A stretch of 64,000 bases of DNA from NCBI GenBank assembly GCA_028023455.1, contig JAQFVV010012405.1:2543149-2607148 (forward strand). Direction: 5' to 3'. This stretch comes from Epiperipatus broadwayi. Its lineage: Eukaryota; Onychophora; Udeonychophora; Euonychophora; Peripatidae. The translations under genes were made by a program, and so were the position numbers. Positions 48,275 to 60,024 of this stretch are shown here, piece by piece (position 1 is the stretch's first letter; every line of letters begins with the position of its first letter). A model generated the notes under the pieces. That model searched no databases, was not told the origin of the DNA, and saw only the letters and a list, made by a program, of their open reading frames with translations.

Positions 48275-50145
48275 GTTAGGGAAGAAGATAATACATTTTT
48301 CACTTTTAATACCACAAATACTAAAAAATATTTGAACAGCAATACAAAATTTTTATTCGTAATATTATTTTGAAGGTTGTTTTTTAAACAGGATTTTAGC
48401 TAGAAATCTTATAGTATGCCAGATAGTGATCAGAATATAATTATTTCTGATTATTAAAATAATATCCAAGCCTGGATTTTCAGGAAATATTGGTTTTCAT
48501 TTTTTCAGAAAAGAATGATTTGTAATACATTTCCTTTGACTTAGTTGTATCAATTCTAGAATTGATGGATGCTTTATATCTGTGTATTATATCTACATAT
48601 AAAATTTATATCATGTAGTCCCACATATGCAGCATTTTTTTTTTTACATATTGGAAGTTTAATCAAGGTCCTTTCTGCATTGTGATAGATTTAATATCTC
48701 CCTATTAAGACTTTTTGTAGACTTTCAATTCAACTTTTGATTTTAGTATTAAACCATTATTCTATATTTAAAGTTCATAGTAATATATATTTGCAAATGA
48801 AAAAAATTATAAAAATTAATATTTGAAATTTACAAATATTGAGAAAATAAGTTCTTAATCCACAACAAAAGATCCTGCCATCATTGAACAATTGGCAGAG
48901 CAGAATAATTTGAATGAAAACATGTTATCTCTCACAAATCTATCAAATTTTGCTTTAAAATTTGATTCTGTAATTTTTAAAATAGCTTAAATTATCCTAA
49001 TATATTAATAATATATTAGCCATCATTTTTATAAAGTGGGTTGATCAGAATACTGTAGTTTTCTTTGTTAACATTCCCTAGAAATTATTACCTTCTATTT
49101 TTAAAAATAAAATGTACACATATAAAATATCAGTGTAATAATGTATACTTTTGATGTTTAATAATTATTGCACATGTAAAAATAATTGTGAATTTTAATA
49201 AATTTGACAAAAATGAATAAACAAACAACTTTTTAGTTATTCCAAAATTTATCTCAAACTAATCTTTCAAATAAATGGTCTTGAAATGGGTTATAAAAGA
49301 CTACATCCATTAAATAGGTGGAGGCAGAACTAAAACACTTTGAATTTGACACAATTTGATTATACTGGCTTCTTAATATTTTTTTTTAAACTAAAAAATA
49401 AAAATGTAGACATACAAACAATTTGAATTTAACATGATTATAGCATTTTTTTTGGGAAATTCTCTGTTCAAAGACTTTTCAGTTGATTAATAAAGATATT
49501 TAAAAGTTTTGAAAGTCAGTAGATTTTTCAATGATGATACACAACTATAAAAAGAACAAGAGTATAGCAGATGCAAGATAAAAAAATTGCTGTGTTTTAA
49601 TAGAAGTGTAACCAATGAACTAAGAAGACTAATTTTTCATTTTTCACACTTCATTCTGAGGAAAGATTTATAGTAATGCTAAATGAAATGTAATAAATTT
49701 TAGAAATTTTTATCTTTATGATTTGTTTAAAGTCTTCATATTAATAAATATAGAGATAATCATAACCTATTTTTTAAATGAACTGTTACATATATATTTA
49801 TTTCTAATAATGATTGTGAATAGTGAGAGTTTATTATTTGTTTTGGTCATTACTATCTTGAGAACTATTTCAACAGTAAGAAAATGCATAATGTATTGAA
49901 GAATCGGCAAGAAGTAATGCCTATCTGATCAATTCTATCAAGAAGTTTTGATCTTAGATTGCTATTTATAAACAAAAATCTGATTAATTTGATATATCTG
50001 TTGACTGATAATTGAATGTAAAAATTATTTGCGAAAGATTTTTGATTAAAAAAAAAATTTGAGAAATTTCATTAGTAATTTTTATTTTAGTGTTTGCATT
50101 ATTATAATATGTGTGGGTCTTTAGCAAATTTTAAAAATATCTCCG
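48275..50145. other. AT-rich non-coding sequence
   Basis: Nothing supportable. Confidence 0.5.
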
Positions 50146-50149
50146 TTGT

Positions 50150-51355
50150 TTTAGAGATTTGTTTTATAGTACACTAAAATCAGTGTACCAAGGCATTAAG
50201 GACTGATAGTGTGCCCGTTGAACTGATTAAAATCTCAGATGGATTTATCTAAAATAAAATTTTATTTTATTACTAACATTTGTATGTAGAAATAGTGTAC
50301 AACCTCTTAATTTAGGTCATTCCTAGCTGTTCAAAATAGTAAAAAAAAATATACCAGATTGGAGTCAATATTGTACTATTAGTTTAGTTTTATGTGCATT
50401 AAATATCTTTCTTTAATGAACAAAACAAGGATAGGTAACAAAATTATTCTGGGAGGAAATAACTTTTGTTTTTATAAAAAAAGAGAGAGAGGGAGGGAAG
50501 GAAAAAATAATGACGTAGGGGAGGAAATTTTACATTTGTTTTATTAATTATGAGAAGACATTTGATACAGTTTTATGGAATGGGCTTTTCTCAGTGGTTG
50601 CTTAATTTGACATAGGTAATATTATCAATTTGATCTAAAGCTTATATAATACCCAAGCTGCAGGTGTGGTATAATCGCGCCAGTGACAATAAATATAAAA
50701 ATTACAGTTGACTAATTTTGCAAATATTTTTAATGTGTAGAAAGGATATTGAATAAATTATTAGAAAATGGAAAAGAGGAGTATATATATATTAATGCAA
50801 AAACAATCAAGACTATATAATTTTCAGGTGATCTAATTATTGTGGATTTTCAACAACTATAAGCAAATGTTCAAAAATATTACATAGATTACTTAAAAAA
50901 AAAGATAAGGTCAGTGGCAAAACATCAGTCCCTGATAAGCATGAGCATAGAATGATAGGTGAAGAGTGTTCAGAGAAACTTATAAAATACTTGCATCTAA
51001 TAGTAATGACTTTGGGTTCTGACTTATATGTTTGATTAATATCACTTTATGGATCACAAATCTGGACTTTAAACTAAAAGGAAATAGCTCTTCTGAAAGC
51101 ATTTGAAAAGGATTTATGCAAGATAAAGAATATTAAACTGAATATTATTATGACTATCTGAAGAAGACTTTTAGCTTCAATACAGTTTACGGTATGGTAA
51201 TCTTTTGTAAGATATTCTTGAGAATAGAATACATGGTAGGAGAAATAATGGGACCAAAATATTCTTACATAATATTTTGTAGAAATGCATCAATGAATAC
51301 TTAAGCAGACCTTAAGAGGAGAGCAGACTATCATCTGCAGTTGTATTTTGGTTTT
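50150..51355 (+). pseudogene. LINE (non-LTR retrotransposon) reverse-transcriptase remnant
   Basis: Ordered blocks of a LINE RT are visible across shifting frames. TDSVPVELIK (50202-50231) fits the G-x-D-x-(V/I)-P-x-E-L-(I/L)-K lead block. CFINYEKTFDTVLW (near 50537-50578) is the block holding the first catalytic Asp. LYNTQAAGVV follows near 50640-50672. FSGDLIIVDF (near 50823-50852) is the degraded YADD box, with the second Asp retained. SLYGSQIWTL and KAFEKDLCKIKN (51042-51130) match the conserved C-terminal region after the palm. Stops and frameshifts are frequent. The block style resembles RTE/R4-like LINEs; the clade is inference. The endonuclease part is missing, so the copy is 5'-truncated, as LINE copies usually are. 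Confidence 0.8.
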
Positions 51356-51359
51356 TCAG

Positions 51360-52334
51360 AAACAGTGAAGAAATTGATTTGGCATTTACAATTTTTTTTT
51401 GAAATTATTGATTAGTGTGTTTATTTATGTCATGTAATAAAAATTATTTATATACTTGAATAAGGAAAATAGTGATATGATGATCTACCATGTAAATATA
51501 TCTGGAAATATGGGTCCATTAATTCTTAAACAATTTTTTTATTATTTTTTAATTATTCCTCCTCATTCTATCTACAGTTTCATCTTAATCATATATCAAC
51601 AAAAACAAACAAAAATTAAAAATTAATAAAATTTAATTTTCTAAATTTTAATTTTTTAGTTTACATATGACATCTGATTGATGTGATCTCAAAATATCAC
51701 AAGTAAATCATTGATATTTTTCAATAAATTTGCTTGAATTTTTTAATATTATTTTTTTCCACTTCATCAATAATTTTCATCATAAGAAAAATAAATGTTA
51801 CAAAAATACTATAGTTAAGTATTATTTTTTATCATATAGGAAATAAAATCATTTAGTCTTTACCTAATTTATTTGTTCATTCAAAAGATCTTATACAATC
51901 CTTGCACTTAGCAATTTAAATATAAAGTTAACATTTCATCAAACATTGACATAGCGCCAGCCATGCAGTTAAATCAGTGATTTACCTTGTTAACCATTAA
52001 TCACTTCTAATTTAGTTGTGAACACACAAAGACTGTTATGTTAACTTGTCAAACTCTGTGGCAATTTCAGTAGACAGCTGATTTGCAACTGGCCAGCTAA
52101 ATTCACTAGCATTGTTGAAACTTAAATGAAGTACTGTAGGGTTTTTTTTTAAAATCAATAAAAATGGTTGATAAAGTCATCAAGATCTCCAGAAGAACCT
52201 TTATTGTGATAAAATTCAAATGTTTTAATCCATTTTAGAGGATGGTACATACTTTTAAGTACTTTGTGTAAAATATAACGACAGACCATGGCCTCAATAC
52301 CTGTTGTAATTAAATTTAAGAGATTTTTAAAATC
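51360..52334. other. AT-rich non-coding sequence
   Basis: Nothing supportable. Confidence 0.5.
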
Positions 52335-52673
52335 CTCTATACCAGAGATTGACAATTTTTTTTTTTACCTATTGTTCATATTTGTACTTTTGTTAACAAT
52401 ATAATTCCTCTACCATCCATCAAGTGCATTGTTTGTTTTCTTGTATTGGTGACTAAAAGCTTAATTGCAAACCATATATGAATATCAATATCAAAATTGG
52501 AACCTTTATAGGTTTGTACCAAATTAGCATATTTCATGAAAAGCATGAGAAACTCCGCAACCTTAAATTATATTGTTTTTTTTTTAATGACTGAAAATAC
52601 CCACTGCCCATTTGAAAGCTTTAAACAGCCATAGTGGGTGGTAGGGACCAGGTCTGTGAACATTGCTCTATAC
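52335..52673. mobile_element. Second hAT miniature element with its target duplication
   Basis: The element spans 52343-52665 (323 bp) and is flanked by a perfect 8-bp duplication, ctctatac (52335-52342 and 52666-52673). Ends read cagagattgaca and the inverted caatgttcaca, degenerate hAT-style CA...TG ends with a shared TT(G/C)ACA. Subterminal ggtggtagggaccaggtctg on the right is GC-richer than its surroundings. There is no coding capacity. The ends differ from the element at 21641-21973, so it is another, older hAT family. Confidence 0.75.
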
Positions 52674-52679
52674 TATGAA

Positions 52680-53200
52680 GAAGTGGGAGGGGGGAAAGAC
52701 TATTTTACTTATTCAGAAAAGGTAAAATTATGAATTATAATAACAAAATTAGGATAAACTAATTGTTAATCTAAAACATTGCTTATTTAATATACCAGCA
52801 TTATTTTATTCACATAGGCTTTTTTTAATTTTAAGTACCTTAAGTACAAAATGCTTTGTGATTTGCAAGTTCTTATTTAATAATAAAAATTCATTGTTCT
52901 ACATATTCTAAATGATTACTAGCATGAAGATATTTTTACTGACTTTGTTTTTATTTTGGACTTTATATGAAATTAGGATCACTACCAGCATTTTATAAAA
53001 TCATAGGTGTGTGAGCCATACCATATCAATTTCCTTCTTAATAATTTGTATTTATATTCTAATTTCACATCAAATAGGATCTTGTTGCTTTACATTAAAT
53101 ATATCACATTTTATTTTCTTTTGTAACTGATTATTAAATTATTATAGAATGCAGATTGTATTTTGTATTTTTCCTCAAAGTTTGTGGTGATGGTGTTTTA
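52680..53200. other. AT-rich non-coding sequence
   Basis: Nothing supportable. Confidence 0.5.
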
Positions 53201-53332
53201 GTTATATTTATTGTTTGGTCTATTTCCATCATCTAATATGAGTGTTGAATGTCTTTAGAAAAATTTAACTTTCTTTAAATATTCCAAGTATATTCATCTG
53301 TTAGTAATAGCACTTCAAATAGGTTAGTATAT

Positions 53333-53373
53333 GCACAATATTTTGAGAAGTATTATTGTCCCCTCTTCCTCAG
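53333..53373 (-). ncRNA. Hammerhead-like motif, left arm
   Basis: Minus strand: CTGAGGAA, a stem GAGGGG pairing with CTTCTC (including G-T pairs) around acaataata, then AAAATATTGTGC. Box 1 fits CTGANGA exactly; box 2 (GAAAC) has decayed to AAAAT. Confidence 0.5.
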
Positions 53374-53407
53374 ATATTGCTGGCCTGAGCAGTGGCAGTA
53401 CTAGCAT

Positions 53408-53482
53408 AGGAATCAAACCTTTACCCTTGGATTCTTGAGTATTGAATTTTAAGATAATGCTGTAACCAACTGAGCCATTCTA
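53408..53482 (-). repeat. tRNA-derived SINE head, left arm
   Basis: Minus strand tggctcagttggttacagc (53477-53459) is a near-perfect pol III A box, and aggtttgattcct (53420-53408) is a near-perfect B box. The spacing of 58 nt suits a tRNA with a long variable arm. It is followed within about 40 nt by the hammerhead-like motif at 53333-53373. Confidence 0.65.
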
Positions 53483-54002
53483 AACAAAGGCAGCAGTCAG
53501 TAGAAATTTTATATATTTATCTATGAGGTTCCTGCTGATTGCTCAACTTTTTTTTCTTAAGAGCAAAGTTGATTAGTGGTTTCTATATATTATATATAGT
53601 TACCCTAAGTTGACTTATGGGATTGTTGCCATTGTCATGTGAGCAGCAAAATATATATTGGTCCAGTCATCCCATTGAAGAGTGCTTCAAGAACACAGAC
53701 TGATGATTATAAGAGAGAAAACAGATATGTCTAAGGTAGCAGACCATGTATGTACCAATGAACATATGTTCAATTGGAAAACACAAAAATATTGGATAGA
53801 GAAGAAAAGGTACAAAGAAGAAAACATAAAGAAGCTGCTCACATGACAATGATAAACAATCCCATAAGTCAACCTAGTGTGACTATACATAATGTATGGA
53901 AACCACTAATCAATTTTGTTCTTAAGAAGGAAAAATGGAGAAATCAGAAGGAACGTCATAGATAAGTATATGAAATTTCTACTGACTGTTGCCTTTGGCA
54001 GG

Positions 54003-54074
54003 ATGACTCAGTTGATTAGAGTTTACCTTAAAATTCAATATTCAAGAATCTAAGGGCTCAGGTTAGATTCTCAT
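54003..54074 (+). repeat. tRNA-derived SINE head, right arm
   Basis: atgactcagttgattagag (from 54003) and aggttagattctc (from 54059) are diverged A and B boxes matching the left arm's head. It is followed by tcaggccagcaacacctgaa leading into the hammerhead-like motif. Confidence 0.6.
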
Positions 54075-54106
54075 ACTAGTACTGTCACTGGTCAGGCCAG
54101 CAACAC

Positions 54107-54146
54107 CTGAAGAAGAGGGAGAATAATTTTTCTTGAAATGTTGTGC
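54107..54146 (+). ncRNA. Hammerhead-like motif with both core boxes, right arm
   Basis: CTGAAGAA, then a stem GAGGGA pairing with TTTCTT (A-T, G-C and G-T pairs), then GAAATGTTGTGC. Box 1 (CTGANGA) and the GAAA of box 2 are both intact, the best preserved of the six motifs in this window. Stem II is weak because of G-T pairs. Helices I and III could not be assigned by eye. Confidence 0.55.
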
Positions 54147-54289
54147 ATATATGAACCTGTTTGATGTGCTATTACTATCAGTTGAATCTATTTGGAATAT
54201 TTAAATAAAGTTAAAATTTTTTTTCAAGACATTCAATATTCATATTAGATGATGGAAATAGTCCAAACAATAAATACAGATTATTTTAT

Positions 54290-54700
54290 TCCAAGTGTTT
54301 GTTTTATTTTTGACTTGTTTATATATATGTATAATAAAATTATATATATATTTCTGCATTTTAAAATTAACAGTACATTTTGGGATCACTTTTTTATAGA
54401 TAGTTTTCATTAAATTATAAGGTTAGGTTATAAAATCTAAAGAGAAACTGTAAGTGCAAACAATAATAATATATATAATGGACTGTCAGTTTTAAAATGG
54501 AAGAAAGAGTATATTATTGTATTAAACTTGAAAATATTCTATATAAAATTTTTATAATAAAAATATTTATAAAACAGAAAAAAGTACTAATGTAATAAGA
54601 TCATTAATATGTTGTAATGTTAAAAAATGAAGTGCTATAAAAGATGTCTACATTGCACTCCTCCGCATTGTCTAGTTACTGAATTTTTATCAGACAGAGA
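54290..54700. other. AT-rich non-coding sequence
   Basis: Nothing supportable. Confidence 0.5.
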
Positions 54701-54704
54701 ATGC

Positions 54705-56185
54705 AACATGTATATTTTATATTAACATCACACCACCTTTTCATATGCTTACATTGGCTGTTAATCACAGTAGCAACTCACCATACCATAGTCCTATCAA
54801 GTGCAAGCTTTTATAATCAATGGGTGCAGGAAGATTTGTGCTTAAAATCCTGTCTAGTATTTACTCATTCAATATCCCAGACTAATTTCTACCTTATAGC
54901 TTTCATCAATGAAAAGCCTTGGATTTAAGAACTCAGCACCTATATCTATGAATTTAATGCAACCATCCAGCTACAACCTTTTGCCTATTTAGTTAACTAT
55001 AAAGTTAGGAGCCCAAGATGAAAACACAATAATGTTCTCAACCAAAGCACATTCACTTGTAAAGTCCTATAGATTCAGTTCAGCATTTATACATTCTGGT
55101 GTCTTTGGTTTTTCAAAAAAATCACAGTTACCATTATCTTATAGGCAGGATAGGTTTAAAACCATTAAAACAGCACATAATCACCATTTCACATGCTTAC
55201 GCAGGCTGTTAATAACAGTAGCAAACTCTCTATACAGTAGTGCCACTCCATACTACTGTATGGAAAGTTTGTTACTGTTATTAATAACCTGTGTAAGCAT
55301 ATGAAATGGTGATCATGTGATGTATTGATGGTTTTATACCTATGCTGCCAATAAGGTCACGGAGATTGTGGTTTTTGAACAACCAAAGTCACCAAAATGT
55401 ATAGATGCTGAAATGAATTCAGATCTATATGACTGTACAAATGAATGAGCTTGGGTTCAAAACATCTTTATGTTTTCATCTTGGTCTCCTAGCTTTATAG
55501 TTAATCAAATAGGTAACAGGTCATTCTGGAGAGTTGCATTAGATCTTAAGCTCTAGCATAGTGCTCTCAAATGCAAGACTCCTCACTGATGAAAGCCACA
55601 AGATAGAAACTGCTCTGGGGATATTAGGTGAGTAGACACTAGATAGGGATTTTATGCATAAAGTTTTACGCATCCATTGATTACAAAGACACACTTGGTG
55701 GCTGTATAGAGCATTTGCTACTGTTATTAACAGTCTCTTTATGCATATGGAAGGGTGATTATGTGATGTTTTAATGATTTTAAACCTATCCTACCTGTGC
55801 GATAATGGTGACTATGATTTTTGAAAAACTAAAGACACCAAAATGTATAAGTGCTGAATTGAGTTCAAATCTCTATGACTATACAAGTCAATGAGATGGG
55901 GTTAAAAACATTATTGGGTTTTCATTTTGGCTCCTAATTTTATAGTTAACTAATTAGGTAAAAGGTGGTTGCTGGGTGGTTGTATTAAGTCCTAAGATCT
56001 AAATGTAGTGCACTCAAATCCAAGGCTCTTTACTGATGAAATCTGCAAGCTAGAAACTAATCAGAGGATATTGGATGAGTTAGGCAATAGATAGGATTTT
56101 ATGCATAAATTTTCCTGAACCCATTTATTACAAATACTGCACTTACTTGGTGGCACTACAGTATGGAGTGTTTGCTATTGTTATA
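54705..56185. repeat. Four-unit array, two units inverted against two
   Basis: A unit of about 450-480 bp occurs as a partial minus copy (54705-54770), a minus copy (about 54770-55240), then plus copies at 55253-55695 and 55696-56180. The inversion point is near 55247. Markers include actgttattaa(c/t)a, gttaactaaataggtaaaag and aaccaaag(a)caccaaaatgta. Two open frames (54701-54928, 55032-55304) fall inside units and are incidental. Diverged copies lie at 60.0-62.5 kb, so this family is regionally clustered. Its origin is unknown; no transposon termini were seen. Confidence 0.8.
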
Positions 56186-56189
56186 TTTT

Positions 56190-57250
56190 ATATTATTTTG
56201 AGGATTTATTAAAGTATGTAATCATAATGTTTGTTTTTAAAGAAATTTTGTGGCTATATTTTTTTTCAAATATGTCATTAATGATAATTGGCTTTATATT
56301 ATCTGATAAAGGGATAAACTAGCCATGAGCTTTGCATTTTCATAGTTTACAAATCAGGCTTAGACTATTATGTATATGTTATATCTTAGTTGAATACTGA
56401 GCTGATAAAGGGTGCTTATATATTTTTATTCATAATATTGAAATATAACTTTGCAATGTATTAATTACATAAATGATTATATTTAAAAAAATATGTAATT
56501 GGTTACTAATGTGTTTGATGAGAATAGGTCTTATTAGTTCAGCTAAGCTACTGCAATCTTCACTGCGTTATGCCTTTTTATTATGTATGAGTAATTTGTT
56601 TGTTTAATGAATGATTGTTGTTTGAAATAAGCTCCTGTTGAAAAATAAAGAATTCATAAATTGTTTACTTAATTACTGTGTATCATATATATATATTTAA
56701 TTAGATCGAAATAACTAGAAATAAATTGACTAAAATAATTAAAATAGCAATAGCTACTGAATGTTATTATTTAAACATGATAACGGATTGTTAAAATAAA
56801 TAAGGTAAAATGATATTTTGAGTAATAACAGTAATTAAAACATCCTAAATATTTAACAGTTAATAACTACATTTTATTTTTCAAGGTGGATTATGAGGAG
56901 GATATTGTAGTTATTATTAATTTGTATTGTATAAAGCAAATAATAAAAACAAAATAACACTTTTAAATGGATTTCATAGGCATTATATTTTCATTTGCTG
57001 TAACTTAAGCTAGATATCTTAATTTGCCCCCAGATGGCATCAAATACATCTGTGTTTCAGAAATGATCTTTTTTTTCCTTTTTTCTTCTTTTACCAAGTC
57101 CCAGTAGAGTTTTCTTCATTGAGCTATAAGCAGATTTTCTTCACTGATTCATTATTGCTAGGTCCCCATTCCATAATCCATAAATTTAAAATAGATCTAT
57201 GTTTATAAGTTATTAATGAAGCTTGGCAGGGTTGATAATCCACAGCTGAT
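56190..57250. other. AT-rich non-coding sequence
   Basis: Nothing supportable. Confidence 0.5.
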
Positions 57251-57255
57251 TTTAC

Positions 57256-57285
57256 CTTCTGAGCCCAAGCATTAGCAAACTCCAT
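57256..57285 (-). CDS. Very tentative short coding exon
   Basis: On the minus strand ATG begins MEFANAWAQK, followed directly by a good 5' splice site (cagaag|gtaaaatc at 57256/57255). The surrounding 57230-57370 is less AT-rich than the flanks, and a CpG-retaining patch lies upstream at 57538-57860. It could be the first exon of a minus-strand gene, or an internal exon (ttccag precedes the ATG). It is on the same strand as the exon at 15016-15155, but no link can be shown. Confidence 0.2.
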
Positions 57286-57537
57286 CTGGAACTAACTGCT
57301 GTAGCTGTGGTCTTCCTTAAGGGGCAGGACCTCTTGTTTTCAGCATTACTTCTTCAAAAGATAGGGTGGAGAATCAAATATGTGTGGCATTAAAAGAGAT
57401 AAATTAAACTAGTTTGCTTGAAATGGTTTTATATGAAAGGAGTATTTATTATTTAAAAAAATGAATCAAATATTGATCCGCTTTATTGAATGATATAAAT
57501 TTTTATTTATAAATATTATATTTACAAATAAAAAAAT

Positions 57538-57870
57538 ATGCGCCGCAGTTTTTAAGTAATTAATTTTGGAGAAATTAAAAATAATAATAAATAGTTTTAA
57601 AAAGCTTTCATTTTATATGAAATATGTATTCAATTATACGCGAGCGTTAAAACGAATGTTTTGATTTAATTGTATTTATTTACGAAGTATAGGCATTTTT
57701 ACTATTAAATAAATAGTTCATTATGCATGTATAATTGATTTACACAATAAGTGTGTGTGTGTAAGTATAATATCCGTTTGATTAATTTTAACGTTTTACA
57801 AAATTATACACGTTTATGCACGGATCCGTGCATAAACGCATTAGGAGTACTTACCCCTCCTCCCAAGGAA
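57538..57870. other. CpG-retaining patch with a perfect 28-bp palindrome
   Basis: CpGs are unusually frequent (gcgccgc at 57541, acgcgagcg near 57638) compared with the window in general. At 57811-57838 a perfect palindrome has half-site CGTTTATGCACGGA. This could be a promoter-proximal region for the tentative minus-strand exon, or the remains of a transposon. Confidence 0.4.
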
Positions 57871-58099
57871 AGTTATTTGTTTCTTTTAAATAATTAATTC
57901 TCATATAAGATTTTATTTCATTGCTCATAGGTAGTCCTAAATGTATGTAATGAATAATTGTTAATTAAAAAGTGATCCCATAATTGTTATCAAGTGAGCA
58001 AAATTATGTTACATTTAGTCAAATAAATAGAAACATAATAATACTTTTGTTAATGTAGTGTAGACTATCATTTGCGTCAATAATTATTTATAAATAATA

Positions 58100-58310
58100 C
58101 GTTATATATATGTGAGATAGAATTACACCCGGACAAGCGTCTCCTTCCCAAGCACATGAACATTCACCTTAAGAAATTTCAAAACACCCACACTTACGCC
58201 ATGATGCAGCAGCCTAGTGCTACAATGCCACCAGCATAAGGTGCCAAGATCATCTGAACTCTTTGACTTACTTAACTCATGTAACATGAATATTTCCAAT
58301 AAAGTTGTTT
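58100..58310 (+). other. Transcript-like island with poly(A) signal
   Basis: A GC-richer island reads, from about 58118, HPDKRLLPKHMNIHLKKFQN and then about 17 more codons ending SATMPPA before a TAA near 58234. An AATAAA lies near 58299. The L-x-x-H-x-x-x-H spacing (LLPKHMNIH) resembles the second half of a C2H2 zinc finger, but no Cys pair precedes it at the right distance. A terminal exon or a retrocopy is possible. I do not assign a product. Confidence 0.3.
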
Positions 58311-58314
58311 TTGA

Positions 58315-60020
58315 AAATTATGTATACCATCTGAACATTTTGCAAAGAGTCTTTTATTTTGCAAGATAAAAAAATCACAATTTTTTTTTGTGATATGTTA
58401 GATGAAAATAATGTCTCAATTCAAAAATAGTTAAATGAAATGATTGAGTAGCATATAGGGTAATCTGTAGGATATTAAATCATGTCTAAGATTAGTATAT
58501 GTTTATGTGGCTGTATATATTAGAGTATTATTATTTTGGAAGAAGACAGCATTGTTTGGAAACAGTGTTTACCATGGCATATTCTAGTTTCTTAGAAGTT
58601 CCAAAAGTCTGCACATTGAAATGAAAGACTAGACCAATAAAATATCACGATATAAATATTCAGTAATTATAGTTAGGAGAAGGCATTCTAGTTGGCAGTT
58701 TTTTTTTTTTTTACAATTGCTGAAAGAAATGATTGGAAAAAGTGTAAATGATCTGTCTGATCATATGACATTTTTCCATAACACTACCAATCAAGAGCTT
58801 TAGGAACCAGAGATCATGGTTCAACCTTTTCAATTCTGGTGCTCAAACTTATGATTTCCCAAATGACAAACTATTTAATTATTTTATTTTTAGGAAATGC
58901 AATTATCACTCTTAGATCTGATAGTTTTGAAGTATTAAATGAGTTCATAGTTTTGACTCTTATTGATAGTCCAATTAATTAAGTATCAACATTTTTTTGT
59001 TTTAAATCCAGTCAGGTCCATTAATTTTTTAACCTGCTTTGGGTTTAATCTGTAAAAGAAAAAGAAGAAATAATATAATGATAATGTATATATTTCTTTG
59101 CTGCTTAATTGTCAAAATATAATACTAATATCACTGGTGTTTCCATTATTTTGACCAAATTTGTCTGCATGTATGGACATCACTATACAACAGATGAAGC
59201 AATTTCTGGGGCACTCGTTGTTTTAAATTAAAAATTTGAATGGATGGCTATATTTTAGCACTAATATTACCTTATATATTAATAACTTTGATGCACACAC
59301 GTCTTATATTTTACTGTGGTTAATTTGTATAAATATTTTTTTATGCTTATTATTTTTTTTTATAATTTTAATAATTACTCTAATGAAAAGAGGCATGTAG
59401 ATAAAATAATAATAATTCATTAACAATGACTTTTAAAATATAACTAAGATAAAGGAGAAATTAGTTAAATATTGTTTTTGTAAATTAACACTATGTTCTA
59501 ATATATCTTCTTAACTAAGATCAACTTTGTTTTTTTCATTTAAATGTTACTAAAGCATATTTATAACAAAATATGTCATTATTAATAACTGAACCAGATT
59601 TTTTGAATACTTTAATGTATAATTTGAACTACTATAACAAAAATTTAAAGTTGTATTATAAATAATTTATTTTGTTTATAGATATTATTATTGCTATATT
59701 ATATTTTATGTGGTTAACTTCAGTTTAATTTTATCATGTATTTGCCATTTACTGTAAGCTTTAGTAAATAGTAATAGAATGCCAGATGATAGTGCTTATT
59801 TAATCTCTTTCCTGTTCTGTCATGTCCAATATCCCCAGACAAGTTTCATGCATAAGGCTTTCATCATTGATGACCTTTGGGTCTTGTATTTTTATCCCTC
59901 TATTATGCTATCAAGTTATGAATCCAAACTAAAAAATAAATATTTTCAAACTAAGCCAACTCATTTGCACTTTTATGTAGATTTAAAATGAGTTAAGTTT
60001 TTACATTTTATAATGTTCTT
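58315..60020. other. AT-rich non-coding sequence
   Basis: Nothing supportable. A 70-codon open frame at 59779-59991 has no recognised motif. Confidence 0.5.
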
Positions 60021-60024
60021 AGTT

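Larger units (their letters stand above)
53204..54286. repeat. Large palindrome with tRNA-like and hammerhead-like modules in each arm
   Basis: The left arm (53204-53647) and right arm (53834-54286) are about 85-90% reverse complements around a 186-bp centre. Markers from outside inward: tttattgtttgg and ccaaacaataaa; the hammerhead-like block; the tRNA-like head; tgtcatgtgagcagc and gctgctcacatgaca. Each arm, read toward the outside, has the order A box, B box, hammerhead-like motif and a tail of about 130 bp. Short open frames on both strands at 53667-53965 are not convincing genes. Confidence 0.85.

Noticed and set aside
51155-51185. ctgaagaagacttttagcttc as a hammerhead-like core
   Set aside because: It lies in the C-terminal coding remnant of the LINE, there is no GAAAC box after it, and the hairpin is short.
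53667-53965. Short open frames on both strands, up to 67 codons, as a small protein gene
   Set aside because: They sit in the centre and inner arm of the palindrome, lack motifs and overlap on opposite strands.
55590-56070. ctgatga and gaaac boxes about 13 nt apart in the 54.7-56.2 kb repeat units, as hammerhead ribozymes
   Set aside because: No stem II can be drawn between the boxes, and the first box is not kept in the related copies at 60-62 kb.
58780-58870. ggttcaacc block as a tRNA-like B box
   Set aside because: The word is nearly palindromic and no A box is present at the proper distance on either strand.
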